A stretch of 64,000 nt of DNA from Marixanthotalea marina. GTDB taxonomy: Bacteria; Bacteroidota; Bacteroidia; Flavobacteriales; Flavobacteriaceae. A model generated the notes under the pieces. That model was not told the DNA's origin. It did no database searches and was given only the letters and a program-made list of their open reading frames with translations. Location: NCBI GenBank assembly GCA_018883545.1, contig JAHLEH010000003.1:1-64000 (forward strand). The letters are read 5' to 3'. A program made the translations under genes and the position numbers. Positions 1 to 9,782 of this stretch are shown here, piece after piece. Within the stretch, counting starts at the first letter, position 1, and every line of letters starts with the position of its first letter.

Positions 1-395
1 CAAAGAACTAAAAACGCCGAAGGCGCAAAACGATCCCGTAAGCATAGTGCAGGCAAAGCTCCGAAACCCAGGAGCAAAGCGACGCGGAGTTTGCCAAGCG
101 GTTTTCGACCCAAGCCGAAAAATGCCTATCGGGGGCGGGTCCTTTTCTTTGGTTCGTTTCTTTTAGACAAGTAAAAGAAATGAACATTTAACAAAAAGAT
201 TGCTTCGTTGCTCCGCGCCTCGCAATGACGGAAACATTCGCAGTAATGGATTGCTGCCTACACAGGAAATCAAAGATTCGACGAAGTCAATGACAGTAAT
301 TTGTAAATGAGGTGCTGAAAACAAGTTCAGCATGACAATTAATCAACACCCGACCTACCGATAAAAACCTTAAAAATCAAGGAAGCAGGAAAGGG

Positions 396-583
396 CAAAG
401 AACTAAAAACGCCGAAGGCGCAAAACGATCCCGTAAGCATAGTGCAGGCAAAGCTCCGAAACCCAGGAGCAAAGCGACACGGAGTTTGCCGAACGGTTTT
501 CGGCTACGTCCGAAAAATGCCTATCGGGGGCGGGTCCTTTTCTTTGGTTCGTTTCTTTTGGACAAGCAAAAGAAATGAACATA
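396..583. repeat. 188-bp GC-rich hairpin repeat, copy 2
   Basis: Close match to 1-188. It is richer in G+C than the surrounding coding DNA and carries CGCC/GGCG and GGCAAAG/TTTGCC stems. Copy 1 begins at base 1, so its true left end may lie outside the window. Confidence 0.85.
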
Positions 584-727
584 CATAATAAACAGATTGT
601 TTCGTTGCTGCGCGCCTCGCAATGACGGGTAACAATTAAAAAAATGGATTCCTGCCTGCGCAGGAATGACAACAACCACCGACCTACCGATAAAAACCTT
701 AAAAATCAAGGAAGCAGGAAAGGGCAT

Positions 728-858
728 GGGATGAAAAGCTGTCTGAGCGCAGCGAGTTTCTTTTCATCCATGGCGGAGGGTTCCGTAGTATTTTGTTAGG
801 GTTTTATCGTAAGTCTTGACCTTTTTGGTTCTTTTTGGGTCAAGCCAAAAACGAACAT
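728..858. repeat. 131-bp hairpin repeat, copy 1
   Basis: Nearly identical in sequence and equal in length to 1190-1320. It contains two stems: GGATGAAAAG/CTTTTCATCC (729-738, 760-769) and CTTGACC/GGTCAAG (815-821, 838-844). Both ends abut other repeat units: the ACCTACCGAT unit on the left and ACGAACAT on the right. Confidence 0.85.
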
Positions 859-1189
859 AAAAAAAACAAAATGAACAAACAAAAGAAATGAACACAACAA
901 TATGCTTCGACAAGCTCAGCATGACAAAAACACACGTCATTACGAGGAGTCCCAATAGTTGGGACGACGAAGTAATCTGTTTGTCTCAAACCCAACACAT
1001 GAGATTGCTTCGTTGCTACGTGCCTCGCAAAGACACACAAATGTCAGTTCGAGTGATTCGACATAGGAGAATTGTATCGAGAACAAAACAAATCAATAAC
1101 AAACAGCTAAACAACAAACAACTAAACAAATCAACAATACCCGGCCTACCGATAAAAACCTTGAAAATCAAGGAAGCAGCGAAGGGCTT

Positions 1190-1320
1190 GGGATGAAAAG
1201 CTGTTTGAGCGCAGCGAGTTTCTTTTCATCCGTGGCGGAGGGTTCCGTAGCATTTTCTCAGGGTTTTATCGCAAGTCTTGACCTTTTTGGTTCTTTTTGG
1301 GTCAAGCCAAAAACGAACAT
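1190..1320. repeat. 131-bp hairpin repeat, copy 2
   Basis: Second copy of the 728-858 unit, with a few substitutions and the same two stems conserved. It is again preceded by the ACCTACCGAT unit and followed by the GATTGCTTCG unit, so the units recur in a fixed order. Confidence 0.85.
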
Positions 1321-1546
1321 AATAAACAGATTGCTTCGGTGTTGCACACCTCGCAATGACGAAAACTTTATAAATAATGGATTCCTGCTGTAGTTTATCT
1401 TGAGCGTTAGCCGAAAGGCAGGAAATCGAAGATTCGACGAAGTCAATGACAAAAACGAACACAAAAAACAAAATGTGCAAACTAAAGAAATGAACACAAC
1501 AAACAGATTGCTTCGTCGTTCCTCCTCGCAATGACGAATTACAAGA

Positions 1547-4012
1547 TTATTTTTTTTCTCTAAACACCTTTATAAACCTAGACAGCCAACCTTTGTTCGG
1601 TTTTCCACTATCATGGTAACCATTGGCATAATTACCATAGCCATAGCCATAGCCGTAACCATAGCCGTAACCATAGCCGTACTTGGCTTTTTGGTCATAG
1701 CCATTATACACCACACTGATGTTTTTCACCTGTTTGGTTCGGTATTTCTCGTTGATAAAGTTAAGCATGTCGCGCTTGGTATAATCTTGCCTGATAACAT
1801 AGAGCGAAGCATCTACATGTTCAATCAATTCAAGGGCATCTGCTACCAAACCAATAGGCGGTGTGTCTAACACGATATATTCGTAAGTTTCTTTAAGCTG
1901 CTCAATAAGTTTTCCTAGTTTGTCGTTCAATAGCAACTCTGACGGATTGGGCGGTACAGGTCCCGAGGTAATCACATCCAAATGCTCAATCTGGGTTTGT
2001 TGAATTACGTTTTCAAGGGATTGATCCCCTATTAAATAGTTTACAATGCCCAAATCGTTTTCAATACCAAAATCGTTAAAAATCTTGGGCTTCCGTAGAT
2101 CGAGCCCTAATAAAATGGTTTTTTTACCACTTAAGGCAAATACCGTAGCCACATTTATGGAGCAAAACGTTTTACCCTCCCCACTAACCGACGAGGTTAC
2201 CATAACCGTTTTGGCACCCTCCAACTCCTGCTTTTTGTAAAAATACTGCAGCCCAGTTCTAATGGCCCGAAACGATTCGGCCACAGCCGATTTTGGTTTT
2301 CTAAAAACCACCAAATTATTGTCAAGGTTGTTTTTGCCTATTACACCCAATATGGGAATGGTGGTAAGTTGCTCTACATCCAACGGACTGTGAATGTAAT
2401 GGTCAGTAAAAGTTAAAATAAAGGCTACCAATAAAGGAATAAGTAAAGCTATAAATGCGGCCAATACATAACGCACGTTTAAATTTCTGCCAAGCACTTG
2501 TGCCCCTGTATTTTTAGCAGCATCAATAACTAAAATATCAGACACATTGGATGCCTTGATAATTTCGGCTTCGCCACGTTTGGACAAAAACACATTATAG
2601 GTTTGCTGACTTAATGAATATTGACGCTCGATACTAAGCAACTGTTGTTGGTCTTCAGGAAGTTTGCTGAATTCTAATTCTACCAAACTTAAATCGCTAT
2701 TGGTTTGGTCTAAATCGCGTTTTAATACATTGGTAACCGAATTAATATTCTCTAACAGTACATTTTTAAGACCTTCTATTTGGCGGTTTAAATCATCAAA
2801 GATGGTCGCATCGCTTCGTACAGAATATTGCAACTTCGACTTTTGTACAGACAGTTCATTGATTTTCGACACATTAGCCAATATATTACCGTCACTAATA
2901 CCAGCAATGGATGGTGCCGGAATTTCCGTAAACGAACTGCTGGTTTGCAAATAGCTTTTTAGATTGGAATAATAATCCAATTGCCTGTTAATATTTTCCT
3001 TGGCAGCATCAAACTTCACCAATTTATCACTTAATTGTTGGCTTTCACTATCTAAACTATATATTTTGTTCTTCTTTCTGTAATCGTTTAATGCACTGGC
3101 ATTTTCGGACAGTTCATCCTTCACCCTAGAAATCTGTTCGTCAATAAAATTTATAGCATTAGTAGCATATTGATTTTTATGCTCGAGTTGATCTTCACTT
3201 AAAACCACCACCATGGCATTTAAATAATCAACTATTTTTTCAGTATTCTTATCAATTAAGGATATATCTAAAATGGGAGATCCCTGAATATTCCTAACAT
3301 CGGTTCTACTTTGATAACTGGCTACCATGCCATTAAAGCTACCAAACCGTATAAACAGCGGCGCACCAATATTTGGTTTGCGGTTTTCAACCAATACCAA
3401 TTCCCCCTTTAAAAAAGGAAGGTTCACTTTTTCACCAAGCTTGAACTGCTTTACAAATAGGCCTTGGGGCACATCAACCCTTGCTATTTCTTTAGTAATG
3501 TAGTTTTGTGTATTGGCAACAGTATTTTCAAATGAAATTTCAAGGTTGTATCTAATAGAATCTGTAAAGGTGATTTTTATAGGAATATTGAGTAATTGCG
3601 GTGCATTATAATTATGGTTAAACCGAAATGGTGCCGCTTTGTAAATATCCTGCATGCTAAAACGCCCTTGGCGCAGGTAACTTTTGTAAAACTCCAATCG
3701 GTCTACTACCTTTTCATGATGGGTTCTCGATTGTAATGTTACAATAATGGTTTGCAATTTAGAGGTAACACCACCCCAATTAAAATTTAAACTTTGGGTA
3801 GACGTAAACAAAGGATTTGTATCGTCTTGAATGGAAATTTTCGTCCCCAACTTGTACGAGAACTCCTCACGAATATTCATTTGATATACCACAAAAAAAC
3901 CGATGGCCAAAAGCACCACAAAGTATTTCCAATAACTTAAAGCCCGAAATAAGAACTTTTTGATATCGAATACCGAGTTACTAGCTTCTGATGACTCAAA
4001 CTCCTCGAGCAT
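1547..4012 (-). CDS. Wzc-like polysaccharide co-polymerase / tyrosine autokinase
   Basis: 821 residues. An inner-membrane chain-length and export regulator of exopolysaccharide or capsule, fused to a BY-type tyrosine kinase. Transmembrane helices lie near residues 31-43 and 515-535, and between them is a large periplasmic Wzz/GumC-like part with coiled coils (about 280-480). The cytoplasmic kinase has Walker A SVSGEGKT (608-615), Walker A' LLGLDLRKPK (about 634-643) and Walker B VLDTPP (714-719). The C-terminal tyrosine cluster is an almost pure Tyr-Gly run at 778-793, the expected autophosphorylation site, encoded by a short tandem DNA repeat. It starts 2 bp after the wza-like gene, so the two are co-transcribed. 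No glycosyltransferases are adjacent; the rest of any cluster would lie left of base 1. Confidence 0.93.
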   Translation of the reverse strand: MLEEFESSEASNSVFDIKKFLFRALSYWKYFVVLLAIGFFVVYQMNIREEFSYKLGTKISIQDDTNPLFTSTQSLNFNWGGVTSKLQTIIVTLQSRTHHEKVVDRLEFYKSYLRQGRFSMQDIYKAAPFRFNHNYNAPQLLNIPIKITFTDSIRYNLEISFENTVANTQNYITKEIARVDVPQGLFVKQFKLGEKVNLPFLKGELVLVENRKPNIGAPLFIRFGSFNGMVASYQSRTDVRNIQGSPILDISLIDKNTEKIVDYLNAMVVVLSEDQLEHKNQYATNAINFIDEQISRVKDELSENASALNDYRKKNKIYSLDSESQQLSDKLVKFDAAKENINRQLDYYSNLKSYLQTSSSFTEIPAPSIAGISDGNILANVSKINELSVQKSKLQYSVRSDATIFDDLNRQIEGLKNVLLENINSVTNVLKRDLDQTNSDLSLVELEFSKLPEDQQQLLSIERQYSLSQQTYNVFLSKRGEAEIIKASNVSDILVIDAAKNTGAQVLGRNLNVRYVLAAFIALLIPLLVAFILTFTDHYIHSPLDVEQLTTIPILGVIGKNNLDNNLVVFRKPKSAVAESFRAIRTGLQYFYKKQELEGAKTVMVTSSVSGEGKTFCSINVATVFALSGKKTILLGLDLRKPKIFNDFGIENDLGIVNYLIGDQSLENVIQQTQIEHLDVITSGPVPPNPSELLLNDKLGKLIEQLKETYEYIVLDTPPIGLVADALELIEHVDASLYVIRQDYTKRDMLNFINEKYRTKQVKNISVVYNGYDQKAKYGYGYGYGYGYGYGYGNYANGYHDSGKPNKGWLSRFIKVFREKK

Positions 4013-4014
4013 AA

Positions 4015-4818
4015 CTATAGGTTTTGTGTTAAGAAATAGGTCGACACAATCACCGAAAATATAGAGGCAATGGTTGTTATGTTCTGTATCGCTGTTTGCC
4101 CTGCCCCCAAAGCCTTACGCTTTAAAGGTTTTACCAATATCATATCATTTGGCTGTATGTAATAGTAGGGCGATTGCATGGCCGCTATGTCAGTTAAATC
4201 GATATGGTGTATTTTTTGTCCATCTGGGTATTGCCTTATAATCAATACATCTTTTCGGTCTCCCGTTTGTCTTATATCACCTGCATTGGCAAGAGCCTCT
4301 ATAATATTTACACGATCCTGATACAGGGTCAACACACCCGTACCGTTTACTTCGCCCGTAACAGTATAGCGCAAACCGGCCAATTTCACAGTTACAAACA
4401 CTTCGGCTTCGGGCTTAAAATATTTGGCCAGTAATTCTGTTTTTACCTTTTCCTCAATTTCCTTGATGGTATAGCCCAGCACATTTATTTCGCCTAGAAT
4501 GGGAAATTTGATATTGCCATGCAAATCGACCGTAAAACCATTAAAATAAAGTGACGATTGCCCTTGCCCACCAACACCTGCATTATTGCCAGACTCTACA
4601 GGATTAAAGATGCTTACCAACTCTTCATCAAGTGCCTTAACATTTATTCTCAAAATATCATTAACCTGCACCCTGTATGGCTTATTCAACTCCTGAACCA
4701 AAATGGAATCGTTAACCACGGTGCCCTTATCTTGCAAATACACCACATCCTTGTTGGTAATACACGAAAAATTCAAAAAACTGAAGGCAATTACAATACA
4801 GAAGACAAATCCTTTCAT
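4015..4818 (-). CDS. Wza-like polysaccharide export lipoprotein
   Basis: 267 residues. The signal peptide ends in a lipobox with Cys19 (LNFSC), so it is an outer-membrane lipoprotein. The Poly_export domain follows (YRVQVNDILRINV, about 48-60), then SLBB-type repeats (FTVDLHGNIKFPILG and TVTGEVNGTGVL). A hydrophobic C-terminal segment (about 243-262) would be a membrane-spanning tail. Members of this family form the outer-membrane channel through which the Wzc-type partner exports polysaccharide. The gene is first in the two-gene minus-strand unit and diverges from the ABC-F gene at 4921. Confidence 0.92.
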   Translation of the reverse strand: MKGFVFCIVIAFSFLNFSCITNKDVVYLQDKGTVVNDSILVQELNKPYRVQVNDILRINVKALDEELVSIFNPVESGNNAGVGGQGQSSLYFNGFTVDLHGNIKFPILGEINVLGYTIKEIEEKVKTELLAKYFKPEAEVFVTVKLAGLRYTVTGEVNGTGVLTLYQDRVNIIEALANAGDIRQTGDRKDVLIIRQYPDGQKIHHIDLTDIAAMQSPYYYIQPNDMILVKPLKRKALGAGQTAIQNITTIASIFSVIVSTYFLTQNL

Positions 4819-4920
4819 TAGAGCAACTTGATATATTCACAAATATAGTTTTTCAATAGGAATATAAAAACTAATCTAGTAAATTTTGGTATTTTATACG
4901 TTCTTTGCAAAAAAGACATT

Positions 4921-6783
4921 TTGAATTACTTAACCGTTGAAAATATCTCAAAGTCTTACGGAGAGCTCACGCTTTTTGAAGACATATCCTTTAGCGTACA
5001 CAAAGACCAAAAAATAGCCTTTGTGGCCAAAAATGGTAGTGGCAAAACCTCTATTTTAAATATTCTTTCGGGTGATGATGTACCAGACTCAGGGCAAGTC
5101 ATTTACAGAAAAGATATAAAGGTTTCCTTTTTGCCGCAAGACCCTAAGTTAGACCCCAATTTAACCGTAGAGGAAACCATTTTTAACAGTGACAACCCTA
5201 TTTTAAAGGTTATAGGCAACTATGAAAAAGCACTGTTAAACCCTACCGACACCAAGGCTTACCAAAAAGCATTTGAGGCTATGGAACGCCACCAAGCATG
5301 GGATTTCGAAACACTTTACAAACAAATACTTTTTAAGTTAAAACTTGAAAACCTAGACCAAAAAGTAAAGTCGCTTTCAGGTGGTCAGAAAAAACGTTTA
5401 TCACTCGCCATTGCTCTGATAAACAAACCCGATTTGTTGATTTTGGATGAGCCTACCAACCACTTGGATTTAGAGATGATTGAATGGTTGGAGTCTTTTT
5501 TTGCCAAGGAAAACATGACGCTTTTTATGGTAACGCACGACCGTTATTTTTTGGAACGCGTATGCAATGAAATTATAGAGTTGGATGAAGGCGAGCTGTA
5601 TAGCTACAAAGGCAACTACTCCTATTATCTGGAAAAAAGGGAAGCCAGAATTGAACGCGAAGCCGTTGAAACTGGCAAAGCCAAGCAGCTCTTTAAAAAA
5701 GAATTGGAATGGATGCGCCGTCAACCCAAAGCCCGAACCACTAAATCGAAATCGCGCATAGACGATTTTCAGGATATAAAGCACCGTGCCAGCCAACGGC
5801 GAAATGACCACGAAGTACAATTAGAATTGAACATGGAACGCTTGGGCACTAAAGTGGTAGAATTCCACAACGTATCGAAAGCATTTAAAGACAAAGTGAT
5901 TCTTAATGGTTTTGAGTATATGTTCAAGCGTGGTGAACGCGTAGGCATTATTGGCAAAAATGGCACGGGCAAAACCACCTTTTTAAATTTATTGACCAAA
6001 ACCACCACACCCGATGGCGGTAAAATAGTTGTTGGCGAAACCGTAAAATTTGGCTACTACACCCAAAATGGCATTGCTATAAAAGCTGGTCAGAAGGTGA
6101 TTGATGTCATTCGCGAATTTGGCGATTACATTCCGCTAAAAAAAGGCAATCAAATTAGCGCCCAACAGTTATTGGAGCGTTTTTTGTTCAGTAGAAAAAA
6201 GCAGTACGATTTTGTTGAAAAATTGAGTGGTGGCGAACGCAAACGCTTGTACTTATGCACCGTTTTAATCCAGAATCCTAATTTTTTAATTCTCGATGAG
6301 CCCACCAACGATTTGGATATCGTCACCTTAAATGTTTTGGAAAGCTTCTTGCTTGATTTTCCAGGTTGTGTGATTGTGGTGTCGCACGACCGTTATTTTA
6401 TGGACAAAATTGTAGATCATCTATTTGTATTTAAAGGCGAAGGCGAAATTGAAGATTTCCCAGGCAACTACACCGATTACCGTGTCTACGAAGACAGTCA
6501 GCCAACTGTCACTTCAACTTTAGAAGAAAAGAAAGAGAAAAACACTTGGAAGAAAACTGACGACAACAAACTATCATACAACGAGGAAAAAGAACTCAAA
6601 AATATTGAAAGTAAAATCAAATCGTTGACGTATGACAAGAACGAACTGGAAGCTAAATTCAACAATCCCGATTTGAGTCCAGACGACATCAATAAGTTAT
6701 CGCTCGACCTACAAAAAATCATTGACAACATAGCAACCAAAGAAGAACGGTGGATGGAATTGTTGAGCAAATTAGAAGAGTAG
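4921..6783 (+). CDS. ABC-F family ATPase (Uup-like)
   Basis: 620 residues, with two ABC ATPase domains in one chain and no membrane segments. Signature and Walker B motifs are visible twice: LSGGQKKRLSLA with LLILDEPTNHLDL, and LSGGERKRLYLC with LILDEPTNDLDI. A basic inter-domain linker (about 240-300) and a C-terminal charged coiled coil (about 545-620) match Uup/YdiF-type ABC-F proteins, which act on ribosomes or nucleic acid, not as transporters. The start is TTG at 4921: family members begin MNYL..ENISKSYGE, and no in-frame ATG lies upstream. The second Walker B region reads EPTNDLD where the first reads EPTNHLD. Confidence 0.92.
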   Translation: MNYLTVENISKSYGELTLFEDISFSVHKDQKIAFVAKNGSGKTSILNILSGDDVPDSGQVIYRKDIKVSFLPQDPKLDPNLTVEETIFNSDNPILKVIGNYEKALLNPTDTKAYQKAFEAMERHQAWDFETLYKQILFKLKLENLDQKVKSLSGGQKKRLSLAIALINKPDLLILDEPTNHLDLEMIEWLESFFAKENMTLFMVTHDRYFLERVCNEIIELDEGELYSYKGNYSYYLEKREARIEREAVETGKAKQLFKKELEWMRRQPKARTTKSKSRIDDFQDIKHRASQRRNDHEVQLELNMERLGTKVVEFHNVSKAFKDKVILNGFEYMFKRGERVGIIGKNGTGKTTFLNLLTKTTTPDGGKIVVGETVKFGYYTQNGIAIKAGQKVIDVIREFGDYIPLKKGNQISAQQLLERFLFSRKKQYDFVEKLSGGERKRLYLCTVLIQNPNFLILDEPTNDLDIVTLNVLESFLLDFPGCVIVVSHDRYFMDKIVDHLFVFKGEGEIEDFPGNYTDYRVYEDSQPTVTSTLEEKKEKNTWKKTDDNKLSYNEEKELKNIESKIKSLTYDKNELEAKFNNPDLSPDDINKLSLDLQKIIDNIATKEERWMELLSKLEE

Positions 6784-6822
6784 ATTTTTAGACTATTAGA
6801 CTTTAAATGTTTATACGCTTAA

Positions 6823-6855
6823 AACTTTGAAACTTTGGAACTCTGAAACTTTGTA
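6823..6855. repeat. AACTTTGAAACTTTGG-type short direct repeats
   Basis: Tandem degenerate copies of AACTTTGA/AACTCTGA fill the gap between the ABC-F gene and the methyltransferase. They lie immediately upstream of the latter's start. Confidence 0.6.
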
Positions 6856-6865
6856 GCTAAAAAAA

Positions 6866-7639
6866 ATGCTCTATCAAATTAAACAATACATAAAATTCAT
6901 TTTAAAGTCCACCAACCAACATGGGGTACACTCTCCTTTTGTATTTAATTTAGTGACCCAATGTTTTTATGACAAAAAACGCTATGATGCTTACAAGTCC
7001 ATTCGCAATTACAGAAAGTATCTTTTAAACAGCAACACAAAAATTGAAGTAACCGATTTGGGTGCTGGCTCCCAAGTAATGAAACAACAAACCAGAACCG
7101 TTTCAAGCATGGCCAAAAATGCCGGCACTACTTTTAAAAGAGCTAAACTACTGTATCGACTGGCTAATTATTTAGAGTGTGAAAACATACTGGAGTTAGG
7201 CACATCGCTTGGCATGGCTACACAGTCCATGAGTCTAGCCAACCCAAAAGCCAACATTACAACCATTGAGGGTTGTCCCAATATTTCTGAATTTACGAAG
7301 GGCGCTTTTAAAAAGCAATCATTAGAGAACATTGATTTAATTACAGGAGATTTTGATGAAATTATAGAAAGCCTAGCACCTAAAACCTTTGACCTTATTT
7401 TCTTTGATGGTAATCACCAAAAAGAAGCCACATTGCAATATTTTGAATCACTTATGGAAACTGCTCACAATAATTCTGTATTTATTTTTGATGATATCTA
7501 TTGGAGCCAAAGCATGACCGAAGCCTGGGAAACCATTAAAGAACATCCCAAAGTAACCGTAACCATTGACACCTTTTTTTGGGGCTTCGTGTTTTTTAGA
7601 AAAGAACAGACCAAAGAGCATTTTACAATTAGGGCCTAG
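6866..7639 (+). CDS. Class I SAM-dependent methyltransferase
   Basis: 257 residues, no signal peptide. SAM-binding motif I is ILELGTSLGMATQ (about 108-120), motif II is ITTIEGCPN (131-139), and the post-motif acidic strand is FDLIFFDGNHQ. The arrangement resembles O-methyltransferase-like (Methyltransf_24) proteins. The substrate cannot be told. It follows the ABC-F gene by 82 bp on the same strand, and its 3' end faces the DUF5723 gene with only 16 bp between them and no clear terminator. Confidence 0.85.
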   Translation: MLYQIKQYIKFILKSTNQHGVHSPFVFNLVTQCFYDKKRYDAYKSIRNYRKYLLNSNTKIEVTDLGAGSQVMKQQTRTVSSMAKNAGTTFKRAKLLYRLANYLECENILELGTSLGMATQSMSLANPKANITTIEGCPNISEFTKGAFKKQSLENIDLITGDFDEIIESLAPKTFDLIFFDGNHQKEATLQYFESLMETAHNNSVFIFDDIYWSQSMTEAWETIKEHPKVTVTIDTFFWGFVFFRKEQTKEHFTIRA

Positions 7640-7655
7640 AAATATCCCCAAACAA

Positions 7656-9068
7656 TCAGTAACAATTACAGTTAGACCCTTTATCGATACCCTTTTGTAA
7701 AATAGGCACTTTAAAACCTAGATAGAAATTACCTCCTTTACTTTTATTGCTCATTAAATTAGTAAACAAAGAACCGGAACCTAGATAAAGTGGTCCAATC
7801 CTTAAACCAGCTCCCACTTGAAAACCAGCATATTGCACCAAGCTTAAAGGCGTATAAAAACTAAACCATTTACTTTCAAAACGCGGTGTTATTGAAAGCA
7901 TATTCGTTATTGCACTAGAGTGAAATTTATTTTTTGACACAAGTGACACATCTGCATTTAAGTTTAAATAAAAATGATTTGTAAAACGCCAATCGGCATT
8001 AAGGTGCAATGCTGTTGGTAATATAGCTTTATATCCTACTGCAGAATTTGTTAATGTATATAGATTATTCAATATATCATACAAATTATCTTCATTTCGA
8101 ATAGCTTCTTCGCTTACATTGGTATTTGTAATATCGAAAACATCTTCAAGGCCGTTTTTATAATTAACAGAGCCGATATCGGTTATAGAAACGCCTAATT
8201 TTAATTTATATTTATTTTGGTCTTTATAGTTTAAGCGGTCCGGCCATACTTTTCTAGGTTTGTAATCGCCATGGTTGGGACGCCATTCATAAATTATTCC
8301 GATATCCACACCAAAACCTGTAGCATTTTTAGGCAGTTCATAATCATAATTATCCCTGTCAAAATCGTCAAAGCGGCCATAGACAACTTCACCAGTAGAA
8401 GATACACTTCCTGTAGTGTTTCCTCCCGGAAGCATTGTCCCATCCTCATCATAATCTACTGTAATATTGCTTCCCGCTACAAAAGCACTGCCCCCTCCTT
8501 TTAGATATTTTAAAGAAATGCCCCCTTTTAAAAAATTTTCTTTTTCATTAACCAACACCCTAGCATAAGAAAGTCCAATTTCTGCCCATGCTTGTCCAAA
8601 AGTGTTAAAACCATTTTCAGTTGCTGTGAAATCATCAGAAAGGTCTTCTTCAATAGCATACAAATCCCTACCATTAATTCCGTTAACATTTGCAAACGAA
8701 CGGGCTCTAGTATAGACTGCAATGGCATTATTTTGATTTATGTTAAACATAAACGAAGGCCCCATAACATCAAAATTAAACGCCCCACTATTATTGGTTT
8801 TCGGGCTGTATCTTGACGCTGTATCAAAATCATAATCATCATCATTAATGGCCTTCATAACATTGAAGTTATAGTAATCGTTACCTCCAAAAGAACTTAC
8901 ACCTACAAGGTTTACATCTGCTTTAAAACGGGAATCTACTATATTGGCTGGATTTACAATAACACTATTTACACCACTATAATTTTCAGTTAAGAAGCCA
9001 ACAAATGATTGCGCTGTAACATCAAACAAGCTCCCTAAAAAGATAAACACCAAAATAATTTTTCTCAT
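7656..9068 (-). CDS. DUF5723 family outer-membrane protein
   Basis: 470 residues. The N-terminal signal peptide ends near TAQS (about 20). It is followed by GFLTENYSGVNSVIVNPA, typical of the DUF5723 family of Bacteroidota outer-membrane barrel proteins. The rest alternates hydrophobic and polar residues with many Tyr, Asn and Gly, consistent with beta strands, and it ends with strands such as GGNFYLGFKVPIL. Function is unknown. The Cys pair near the C terminus (NCNCY) is unusual for a barrel end. It is divergent from the adenosyltransferase gene at 9199. Confidence 0.8.
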   Translation of the reverse strand: MRKIILVFIFLGSLFDVTAQSFVGFLTENYSGVNSVIVNPANIVDSRFKADVNLVGVSSFGGNDYYNFNVMKAINDDDYDFDTASRYSPKTNNSGAFNFDVMGPSFMFNINQNNAIAVYTRARSFANVNGINGRDLYAIEEDLSDDFTATENGFNTFGQAWAEIGLSYARVLVNEKENFLKGGISLKYLKGGGSAFVAGSNITVDYDEDGTMLPGGNTTGSVSSTGEVVYGRFDDFDRDNYDYELPKNATGFGVDIGIIYEWRPNHGDYKPRKVWPDRLNYKDQNKYKLKLGVSITDIGSVNYKNGLEDVFDITNTNVSEEAIRNEDNLYDILNNLYTLTNSAVGYKAILPTALHLNADWRFTNHFYLNLNADVSLVSKNKFHSSAITNMLSITPRFESKWFSFYTPLSLVQYAGFQVGAGLRIGPLYLGSGSLFTNLMSNKSKGGNFYLGFKVPILQKGIDKGSNCNCY

Positions 9069-9198
9069 TTACTAAACTGTACAAATAAAAGATGTTTTAA
9101 ATACATCTATAACTATCAAACAAATTTGAAATAAATATATTACAAAAAAAATTCAAAGAAGCATTTGGCTTCCATTCTTTAAGGTTTATATTTACTTT

Positions 9199-9771
9199 AT
9201 GAAGATTTACACCAAAACAGGCGACGCTGGTACTACGGGCTTAATAGGTGGTACACGCGTACCTAAAAATCATATTCGCATTGAAAGCTATGGCTCGTTG
9301 GACGAATTAAACTCGTATTTGGGCTTGGTAAGAGACCAAGACATTAACCAGCACCATAAAAGTACACTTATTAAAGTACAAGAAAAACTGTTTGTTATTG
9401 GAGCCGTTTTGGCAACCGACCCCAACAAGGAAATACTGAAAAATGGCAAAAAGCGCCTTAATATTTCTAAAGTTTCTACCAAAGACATCGATTTTCTTGA
9501 ACAAGAAATAGACTTGATGAACGAGACGTTGCCACCTATGACACATTTTGTGCTGCCCGGTGGCCACCAAACTGTGTCATTCTGTCACATTGCGCGCTGT
9601 GTATGCCGCAGGTCCGAACGATTGATAGTGGCACTACACCAAATAGAATCATTAGACCCTAACATCTTGACCTATTTAAACCGCCTTTCTGACTATCTTT
9701 TTGTATTGGCACGGAAGTTGACTTATGACCTGCAAGCAGATGAAATTAAATGGATTCCTGAAAAGGAATAA
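9199..9771 (+). CDS. PduO-type cob(I)alamin adenosyltransferase
   Basis: 190 residues, the normal length for PduO-type ATRs. This cytoplasmic enzyme transfers the 5'-deoxyadenosyl group of ATP to cob(I)alamin to make coenzyme B12. The N-terminal ATP loop KIYTKTGDAGTTGL, the RIESYGSLDELNSYLG motif and the C-terminal FVLPGG with ARCVCRRSER are all present. It has its own short upstream region. No other B12 gene is in the window. Confidence 0.95.
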   Translation: MKIYTKTGDAGTTGLIGGTRVPKNHIRIESYGSLDELNSYLGLVRDQDINQHHKSTLIKVQEKLFVIGAVLATDPNKEILKNGKKRLNISKVSTKDIDFLEQEIDLMNETLPPMTHFVLPGGHQTVSFCHIARCVCRRSERLIVALHQIESLDPNILTYLNRLSDYLFVLARKLTYDLQADEIKWIPEKE

Positions 9772-9782
9772 GTTTTAGAATT

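Larger units (their letters stand above)
1..1540. repeat. Gene-free array of interleaved structured repeats
   Basis: No credible gene lies here; the short open frames are composed of repeats. Four kinds of unit alternate. A ~188-bp unit occurs at 1-188 (probably cut by the window edge) and 396-583. A ~46-bp unit (core ACCTACCGATAAAAACCTT) occurs at about 351-396, 681-726 and 1141-1188. A 131-bp unit occurs at 728-858 and 1190-1320. A ~33-bp unit (GATTGCTTCGTTGCT followed by CTCGCAATGACG) occurs at 198-230, 595-627, 1003-1036, 1329-1361 and 1506-1537, with a diverged inverted copy near 934-982. The repeats fold: GGATGAAAAG (729-738) pairs with CTTTTCATCC (760-769), and GGCAAAGCTCCG (52-63) pairs with CGGAGTTTGCC (85-95). 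Dispersed intergenic repeats of this kind are common in flavobacterial genomes. Confidence 0.85.

Noticed and set aside
403-1531. Several 60-100-residue open frames in the repeat array
   Set aside because: They are composed of repeat units, lack family resemblance, and appear in similar form in both repeat copies on either strand.
1-1540. Possible CRISPR array
   Set aside because: The repeats differ in length and composition and have no uniform spacers; there are no cas genes in the window.
1613-1870. Plus-strand frame opposite the kinase tail (Ile/Ala/Val-rich)
   Set aside because: It is the antisense reading of the Tyr-Gly repeat; low-complexity and with no start context.
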